Shown here: piece by piece, positions 58,001 to 64,000 of the stretch
Position numbering within the stretch: position 1 is the stretch's first letter
Layout of the letters: each line of letters starts with the position of its first letter
Source: Distichodus sexfasciatus
Taxonomy: Eukaryota; Chordata; Actinopteri; Characiformes; Distichodontidae
Reading direction: 5' to 3'
Assembly: GCA_032718565.1 (NCBI GenBank)
Contig: JAVGVS010000042.1
Coordinates: 1,128,025 to 1,192,024, forward strand
DNA length: 64,000 nt
Notes under the pieces: generated by a model
The model's database searches: none
Seen by the model: only the letters and a program-made list of their open reading frames with translations
What the model was told of the DNA's origin: nothing
Program-made: the position numbers and the translations under genes

Positions 58001-60390
58001 CTGCCCCTAGTTACAGATGATGTGATAATTTTGCCGTGTATTTAGCTGCTTCAGTGCCCATACTTGAGTCTTTACTGGCGTTCATTCTTGTGGTGGTTGT
58101 AATTAGAGGCATAACAATACATCAATCCACATAGATACATCAAAGAGCCCATATTATCGATTCAAAATGAAAACATAGATCGGATATCATACATGAAACG
58201 TCCCTTGCAAAGCAAGCAATTCAGACGCCAGCTGGTTTCATATGTACTTATAAGCCTACTAACATAAGTTACTGTGGACCATAAGCTCAGGAATAAAAAT
58301 GTCAAATGATATTTTAGTTGCCTTTTGTGATCATGTTAAATCAGCGTATAATATTGTATCATATTGATTGCCTGCTTGTAAATTGAATCTAATCAAAATT
58401 GTGTCGTGGTGGACTGGTGGTTCATCAGACTTTGAATGCTTTTCCATTCAGTTGATAAAATATTGTATTGCATCGTACGATTGTAATGCTGTAAATATGG
58501 TTGCGTGGACCATGACGTCTTTTGCTACAGTAGGAATAAAAATGACATGGAAAATTTAAATCTCAGTCTAACAAGGGGAAAAAACTGCTGAACTTGTGTC
58601 TTGCTGGTGGTGGTCTAGTGCAGCGGTAATCAATTCTGGTCCTGGTGGGACGGCGTCCTGGAGGTTTTCCATCCTACCTGATCAGTCTCTTCTAGTGGTT
58701 ATCTGCCTGAGATCAGGTGTGAATGTTCTGAAATCCAGTGGGATGGAAAACCTGCAGGACTCAAGAGGTCATAGGTTGAAATCCAGCCCTGCCCTACTGC
58801 AAGAACCACACACTCTGGGCTTCTGAACAAGAAAACTAATTATGGGTTGTTTGTGGAGACTCTGATACAGTCTCTAATTACGATATGGAAGTCACTCTAA
58901 TTAGGCAGTTGGTAGCGTAACGATTAGGGCGTTCGCTCTGTAATCGAAAGGTTGCTGGTTTGAATCCCGAACCGGTAAAGTTACCCCTGAGGTACTCATG
59001 AACAAGGTGCTATCCCTAAGCACTGCTCTCCAGCCGCCGCCAATGTTAGCTGCCCACTGCTCCTTCTCGGAGGGGTCAAACGCAGGGGTTACCTTTGGTT
59101 GTCGTGTGCTGTGCTATGTTCACAATGACAGTCACTCACTTTTTTCACTTTCATTAAGATTGTCCTGTACTTTTACTTCCATGAGCTTATTTTTTTCATT
59201 CCTGAGCTGTTAAAATGAATTGTATTGAGCAATTTAATATATGCAGTACATTTTTCTCTACCGCATGTGGGGTGGCAAGGAGGCATGTGGTGTTGCCTTC
59301 CTTTTTATTTAGAATCAGGTACATTAGAAGGCGTCATTTCACTTTGTGTAAGCATTGAATAGATGCCAAATTGCAACTGAGTTCGCCTGAATAACCCTCT
59401 CTCCCTCGCAGGAGAAGAATTCCTTTCTAAACTACAACGTGTCCTGCATTCTCACCATGCCGCAGTATATGAGGCAGGGCTACGGCAAGATGCTGATCGA
59501 TTTCAGTGAGTTTTTTTTGCACCATTTTACGGTGCAAGATTTTTATTGTTGCGACTCAGATTACCATAAGAATGAGTGTGATCGTCTATGCGCTTTTGTT
59601 TCCCTTTACACGGCTCTTCGTGTTTGTTGTAGGTTATCTGCTGTCCAAAGTCGAGGAGAAGGTGGGCTCTCCCGAGCGTCCTCTCTCTGACCTGGGCCTC
59701 ATCAGCTACCGCAGCTATTGGAAGGAGGTGCTCTTACGGTACATGTACAACTTCCAGGGCAAAGAGATCTCTATCAAAGGTAAGCGCGTCAAGCGTTATC
59801 CTCATTTTTCCCCCGCTCTCAGCACAACTCCAGTCAGTCAGCTACACATTTTTTTAGAAGTCAGGTAAAGTTTTCCTCTCCATGATGAGGAAGTAGGAAA
59901 AACTGTTTTAGAGGTAGAATTTAAAAATGTAAAGTGTTATTGCATGAACCTATAACTTAAGCTGTGGAATTGACAAGGAAGGAAAAAAAGATTTTGACAG
60001 TCCAACTTATGTTACGGCACTACATAGGGACACCAAAACACAAGAAGATTATCCGTTGGTCTGCTACTGCATGCTTTAAATTTTTTCTTTTTTGTACAGA
60101 AATCAGCCAAGAGACTGCGGTGAACCCTGTGGATATTGTCAGCACTCTGCAGTCACTGCAGATGCTAAAATACTGGAAAGGCAAACATCTAGTCCTAAAA
60201 AGACAGGTATAGCCTGTTGTCCTTCAGTTTTATTCATTGTGGTTTTTGCGCTTTCTCAAATGCTCATTTCTCTTTGTACTGTTTTCAGGATCTAATTGAC
60301 GAGTGGAAGGCCAAAGAGACTAAACGAGGAACCAACAACAAAACCATAGACCCCACTTCATTGAAATGGACCCCTCCCAAAGGAACCTGA
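52097..60390 (+). CDS. kat7: Histone acetyltransferase Kat7 (HBO1, MYST family), complete, 14 exons
   Basis: Exons: 52097-52111, 53298-53439, 54659-54904, 55009-55091, 55180-55263, 56057-56155, 56256-56366, 56951-57142, 57366-57455, 57545-57685, 59412-59505, 59633-59779, 60100-60206, 60289-60390. Sum 1653 bp, 550 residues. It acetylates H3K14 and H4 in complexes with ING/BRPF/JADE partners and licenses replication origins. Residues 1-100 are Ser-rich ([29 protein letters not shown]). A C2HC finger lies in exons 3-4 ([20 protein letters not shown]). The MYST domain starts about residue 275, with a second C2HC finger (C307, C310, H323, C327), K371 in the autoacetylated HKTLYYDVE motif, C413 in SCILTMP, the acetyl-CoA loop RQGYGK (about 422-427) and catalytic E447 in [10 protein letters not shown]. 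Human KAT7 has 611 residues; a segment between LSQSSQ and ESPPRTP is missing here. Intron 10 is stuffed with transposons. Confidence 0.97.
55415..55735 (+). mobile_element. SINE family 3 in kat7 intron 5
   Basis: GGGCGGCATGGAGACACGGT ... GAGCCCCGGGTCGGC head, then GGCCTTTCTGTGTGGGGTTC, TTTCCTCCCACAGTCC and a tail with ATAATGAATGAATG. Most complete copy in the window. Confidence 0.88.
57205..57330 (+). mobile_element. SINE family 2 just upstream of kat7 exon 9
   Basis: GGTGGCCTAGTGGTTAGGAC ... GTGGGTTTGAGTCCC head and AACCCTAAGTTGCTCCAGG end, about 35 bp before the exon 9 acceptor. Confidence 0.82.
57870..58455. mobile_element. Two hAT MITE remnants in kat7 intron 10
   Basis: 57870-58000 has the TAGGGTTGGGCGATACTTGA left end of the 32383 family. 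58090-58455 matches 4688-4987 in block order (GGCATAACAATACATCAATC, AATGTCAAATGATATTTTAG, ATTGCATCGTACGATTG). Confidence 0.6.
58600..58875. mobile_element. Palindromic MITE inside a SINE family 2 copy (kat7 intron 10)
   Basis: A SINE starts GGTGGTGGTCTAGTG, is broken by CAGCGGTAATCAATTCTGGT ... CCTGCAGGACT, and resumes CAAGAGGTCATAGGTTGAAA. The insert contains GTCCTGGAGGTTTTCCATCC and its near-complement GGATGGAAAACCTGCAGGAC. Confidence 0.7.
58905..59160 (+). mobile_element. SINE family 1, plus orientation (kat7 intron 10)
   Basis: GGCAGTTGGTAGCGTAACGA ... GGTTTGAATCCC head, GTAAAGTTACCCCTGAGGTA body, CACTCACTTTTTTCACTTTC end. Confidence 0.88.
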
Positions 60391-60905
60391 TGTTCAGTTT
60401 GGCTCCTTTCTCGCTCTCTTTCTCTCATTTTGGCCTTCTACAACTGCATCTTATTCAGCGAACCTGTAACCTTCAGGGTCACTCTGTTTGTCTCTGTGAG
60501 GACTGTGCGTTTCTGTCTTTTTCACGTTCTTTTTATACAGCTGTATTTATTCTGACGGGACGCGTTTCTCAATTCAACACACATTTCAGTAGTTCCGAGT
60601 GTTTTCCGCGTACAGTTTTAAGACATTTCTCTTAAGCGTCTTTTTAAAATCAGGGGCGTCGCTCAGGTTCAGCACAGTTTAACTGTCGAAGGGCTTTAAA
60701 AAAAGATTGACTATTTGAGCATTTGTGATAAATCAGGGTGGCCCTTCATAGCCGGTCTCTGATACCTCTGTTACAGATGGGTTGATGCTACGTTTTGTTG
60801 GTTTGAATGTAAAACTGTAAAATAGCAGGGCCTTACTGCAAATAGTATTTTGACTCCTGACTTCTTTTTACTCTTCTGTTCCTTTTTTATTGTCTTTAAA
60901 TGATG

Positions 60906-60911
60906 AATAAA
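60906..60911 (+). terminator. kat7: kat7 polyadenylation signal
   Basis: AATAAA about 515 bp after the kat7 stop, the only full consensus before the tac4 3' end. Confidence 0.7.
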
Positions 60912-61067
60912 AGAAAAAAGGAGCAATGCCTGTGTGGGGTCCGTCGTATTAATTGAATTTCAGATTTGCAGGCATTTACCACCCGATTTCCAAATACAAT
61001 ATGAAATTAATAACATGCTCATATTTACACCCGATAAAACTCTTTCGTACAGTTGATAAAACAGTGC

Positions 61068-61073
61068 TTTAAT
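61068..61073 (-). terminator. tac4: tac4 polyadenylation signal
   Basis: ATTAAA on the minus strand, 55 bp after the tac4 stop. It lies about 160 bp from the kat7 signal on the opposite strand, so the two transcripts end almost tail to tail and may overlap. Confidence 0.5.
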
Positions 61074-61127
61074 ATAGTATTTTCCCCAAAATGAGGAAAA
61101 CCTTTACAAAAAATGTGGAGACGGTCG

Positions 61128-62562
61128 TCAGTAATAATGCAGTTGGTCCCATTCTTCTTGCAGATCTGTGATAAGGAAGAAAGACAGAAAAGCACAAGTT
61201 GAAATTTCGCATTGTATATCATGAAACGGGATTGAAACAAAATGATGCGATGTGCTAAACCTGGTTGCTTGTCCGATTCCACTGCTGCGTCAATAGCTGT
61301 ACTCGTCTCAACAGGGATTAGGCTCGTGAGCATGTCTGCAGTGTGACAAATCGGAAATATTTTTTCGCAGCGGTTTAGTAATATTTTACTGTACTGTTCC
61401 AGCATATAAAACAATGAAAACGAAGGCTTTTAAGTGACATACCACTGACGACGTCTTACCTCCTCGTAAAGATCTCCTGCCCATCAGTCCGACAAACATC
61501 TCCCCCTTTTTCTCTGTAATGGAATAATCAAGGACCGTTAAATATTAAGGGGTGTTCGGTTTCTTTGCATCAGTTTGAACATGTCAAAATAATGTTGACT
61601 AAGTGTTGCTTTGCTTTATTTGAAGCTGATTGAAAAATGTAATTCACAGTAATTTTCTGCGCTACTCACTTCTTCTGTCCGCTCTTATTGGTTGGGCAAT
61701 GTCTGTAAAAAAAATAACAGCAAAGATGCTCTCTTTTACCTCAAATTAAAATTCATCCAAATGATTTTCAAATCAATCAAAGTAGACGGGGGGGAAAAAA
61801 ACAACGAATGAATTCTACGATCCTTTTGAGATGTTACTTTGTTTTTAGAGATTAAAAAAATTCTCACCAGAGCGCTTTCCCATAAGTCCGTAGAACTGGT
61901 GTGCCTTCGACCTTTTGATTAGATTTGCCACCTCGTTAGCTAACCTTTCCCCCAAAGATTCGTCCTAATCATAAAATGGGAGAAGCCGGAAGAAGAAGAA
62001 ATGTGTACTTTTAGTGAAATGAAACCGTGTTTAAGGATAAAAAATCATTCTAAAAATCACAGCACCACAATATGAAAGTTATGAAGTTGAATATTGTGTA
62101 ATAGTCAAAAATGTGTTCAAAAGTTAATTCATTCTTAAAGACACACCAAATTATGCTAATTATCTAGTTGTATGTATGTTGTGTAATTAAAATTCTTGTA
62201 TATGTTCAAAAATTCATTCTTAAAGGCACAGCACAGAAATATTTAAGACATGAAGCTGTGTCTATGCTGTGTAAAATTTAACAAAGCTTAATCCAAACCA
62301 AATGTAAATAATTCCTTTCTCTTTGCGTTACATTTAATGGTTGCATAGATCTTGGTTGCTAAATGAAAACATTTTTAAAAACCTTAATAAATAGTATAAC
62401 TCCACATAATCCCGCTTGCACAGATCAAAATGAAAAACGCAGTTCTACCTTCCAGTTCTTGGACATCCAGTGTTCCTTGTCGATTGAGAAAGAGAGTCCG
62501 TGAACACTGCACGCAAGTGTAGCCACAGCGAGAATCAAAGCCATCAGTTTCCAAATCTCCAT
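61128..62562 (-). CDS. tac4: Tachykinin 4 precursor with two tachykinins, complete, 5 exons
   Basis: Exons: 62562-62449, 61964-61868, 61702-61670, 61513-61460, 61165-61128 (stop). Sum 336 bp, 111 residues, in frame. A secreted neuropeptide precursor acting through NK receptors. Residues 1-20 form a signal peptide (MEIWKLMALILAVATLACSV). Two peptides are flanked by dibasic sites and followed by the Gly amide donor: SKAHQFYGLM-G-KR from exon 2, after LIKR, and GEMFVGLM-G-RR from exon 4, after RRKKK. Both carry the tachykinin signature FxGLM. The end is acidic (DLQEEWDQLHYY). Exon 3 is only 33 bp. Identity as tac4 rests on the two-peptide layout and on linkage with kat7, as in human TAC4-KAT7; tac1 is the alternative, but its peptide sequences differ. 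None of these exons is long enough to stand out as a large ORF. Confidence 0.92.
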
Positions 62563-62750
62563 TTAGTGCAAGTTATAAAAACTGAGGTCAGCAATATTTT
62601 TCTTTACTCTAAATTCTTCAAATGAATTGTAGATGATTTTTCTTTTTAAAGAAAAGCTGATTTTTTTTTTTTTTTTGTAGTTGTTTGTGGTTGGTAGAAT
62701 ATGGTGAAGTCTGCAGGCTTCTTCTGCCCTTCCACATAGTGCTGGCTGCA

Positions 62751-62756
62751 TTTATA
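62751..62756 (-). promoter_or_regulatory. tac4: tac4 TATA box
   Basis: TATAAA on the minus strand in GTGTATAAATGC, about 190 bp before the ATG. It implies a leader of about 160 bp that includes a long A-run (T-run on the plus strand at 62661-62678). Confidence 0.5.
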
Positions 62757-62934
62757 CACATACGGCTGCCAGTCTCCTCCCAGTTGTACAATACCAAAAT
62801 CACCCTCATTACCGCCGTCCTCCTTGCCGTCACATGGTTCGTCTTAATGGAACTGACTGATGCTTGTAGTAATTGATCTATTACTGTTGAGTTTAGCTCT
62901 TGTTTTTCCCCCCGCATTGGGTATCAATATCAAT

Positions 62935-63148
62935 CAGAGCAATTATTTGTCTTTGTCAACAAGACAAAGTGCACCACAACATAACGTGACCTCTGCATTT
63001 GACGCACTCGTGCAGGGAAACAGTGCTTCTGGACAGTACCTTGCTTGTGAGTACCTCAGTGACCCCTTTACCGGTCTGGGACTTGAACCGGCAACCTTCC
63101 GATCATGGGGCCAACACCCTAACCATTATGCTGCAAAGCCGCCTCATG
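62935..63148 (-). mobile_element. SINE family 1, minus orientation
   Basis: CTCTGCATTTGACGCACTCG ... GGGACTTGAACCGGCAACC ... CACCCTAACCATTATGCTGC. Upstream of tac4. Confidence 0.82.
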
Positions 63149-64000
63149 TTTGTTGCCATGTACATTGTGATATACAAGGAATTTGCTTTGGTGATTGGTG
63201 CTAAGGAAAAAAAACATATACAAGGTACTCATATAAATAAATAGAATAGATTAATTGGGATCTAATTTTGCACGTTTTGAAAAATAGCCATTTTAAAGAA
63301 ATCACAAGCCATACCATCAATGCTTCAATAAAACTGATTGAATGTCATTGAACGAAAAAGATCATGGCGTTCCAGAAGTGCATGCAATGGATTGAAATAA
63401 ATTCCAAAAAGTACAACACGTACCGAGATGTGCTGTAGTGCAGAAGCATCATAACTGCATTTTTAACACCTACATCCAGAGCAGCTTTCAGGTCAGCAAA
63501 TGTATGTGCTGAACTGCTTTGATATGTTCAAAATTCTGAATATCATGGAAAAACTGGGTAATTCGTTTTTCATAATTTAATTATATTTAATAGAATTATA
63601 TTATCTCAGACCTTTTTTGATTTACACTTGATCATTATGACTAATTTTTCTCAAACTTGTAGTGAGATTCTAATAATTTGAGAGACTGGAGTCTGGCTGT
63701 AATGACCTTTCAGCTGTGATCATCAAAACAAAAGGCGGCTTGAAATATTTCACTCAATCTGTAATGAATATAACATTTATGGAGGCTTTTGTTTTTGATA
63801 GTTTTTGGCTAATTGCCCACACAGTAAAAATGATTGGGTTAATTAATACTCCTTTCATTTTTTTTTTTTTACTTTAAAAAGATTTCAACAAACTTAGATT
63901 AACTTAGAAATTAGACCTACGCCTGTGTTTAAGAGTGAATGTGATAATATGGCACTGACACAAAAAAATCCATCTGAACTCAAGTTCAAAAGCTCCCTTA
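63149..64000. other. AT-rich intergenic sequence to the right edge
   Basis: No gene, splice-linked exon or clear repeat recognised. Confidence 0.4.

Noticed and set aside
58910..58975. tRNA gene from tRNA-like A and B boxes (also at 1012, 46660, 55420, 57205)
   Set aside because: All are heads of SINE copies followed by the shared SINE body; no intact cloverleaf with acceptor stem.
61025..61414. 129-codon minus-strand open frame overlapping the last tac4 exon
   Set aside because: The acceptor at 61165 and the phase from exon 4 put the real reading in another frame, giving a short acidic tail and stop.

Overview
This window is vertebrate, almost certainly teleost fish, nuclear DNA. Genes are split by GT-AG introns, exon structures match vertebrate orthologues (the glucose-6-phosphatase exons are 230/110/109/116 bp on one copy and 218/110/106/116 bp on the other), and the space between exons is packed with fish-type hAT and MITE DNA transposons, tRNA-derived SINEs, LINE 3' ends and microsatellites. 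I see no prokaryotic, viral or CRISPR content and no free-standing RNA gene. All gene models below were assembled by eye from open frames, splice sites and recognised protein families; no alignment was run.

Layout. 4.4-6.2 kb (-): two coding exons of sgms1 (sphingomyelin synthase 1), the rest lying off the left edge. Candidate sgms1 5' non-coding exons and a promoter sit near 10.5-11.1 kb. 11-27 kb: no gene that I can support; a transposon-dense region with several nested insertions and a near-perfect 50 bp hairpin. 27.84-36.51 kb (+): complete 12-exon aarsd1 (alanyl-tRNA editing protein, 412 codons). 37.47-39.64 kb (-) and 41.31-44.12 kb (+): two complete five-exon glucose-6-phosphatase catalytic subunit genes head to head. 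48.40-50.24 kb (-): seven-exon ptges3l (p23-type Hsp90 co-chaperone) with a muscle-type promoter. 52.10-60.39 kb (+): 14-exon kat7 (MYST acetyltransferase HBO1). 61.13-62.56 kb (-): five-exon tac4 (tachykinin 4 precursor), tail to tail with kat7.

The genes do not form one pathway. They are a syntenic neighbourhood: human 17q21 carries G6PC1, AARSD1 and PTGES3L together and KAT7 with TAC4, so this block joins two pieces of that ancestral linkage. sgms1 is the outlier, since human SGMS1 is on chromosome 10. The gene order is rearranged: the g6pc1 pair lies between aarsd1 and ptges3l, which now point toward each other, so the read-through PTGES3L-AARSD1 transcript known in mammals could not be made here.

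The most unusual points are: a fossil g6pc1 tail (last codons, stop and 3' UTR) inside intron 2 of the minus-strand g6pc1 gene, implying a lost tandem copy or a chimeric gene; loss of the conserved N96 glycosylation site and gain of a different sequon in the plus-strand g6pc1 copy; two amidated tachykinins in tac4; and several multi-level transposon nests with readable target-site duplications. I did not find an entirely new type of biological system.
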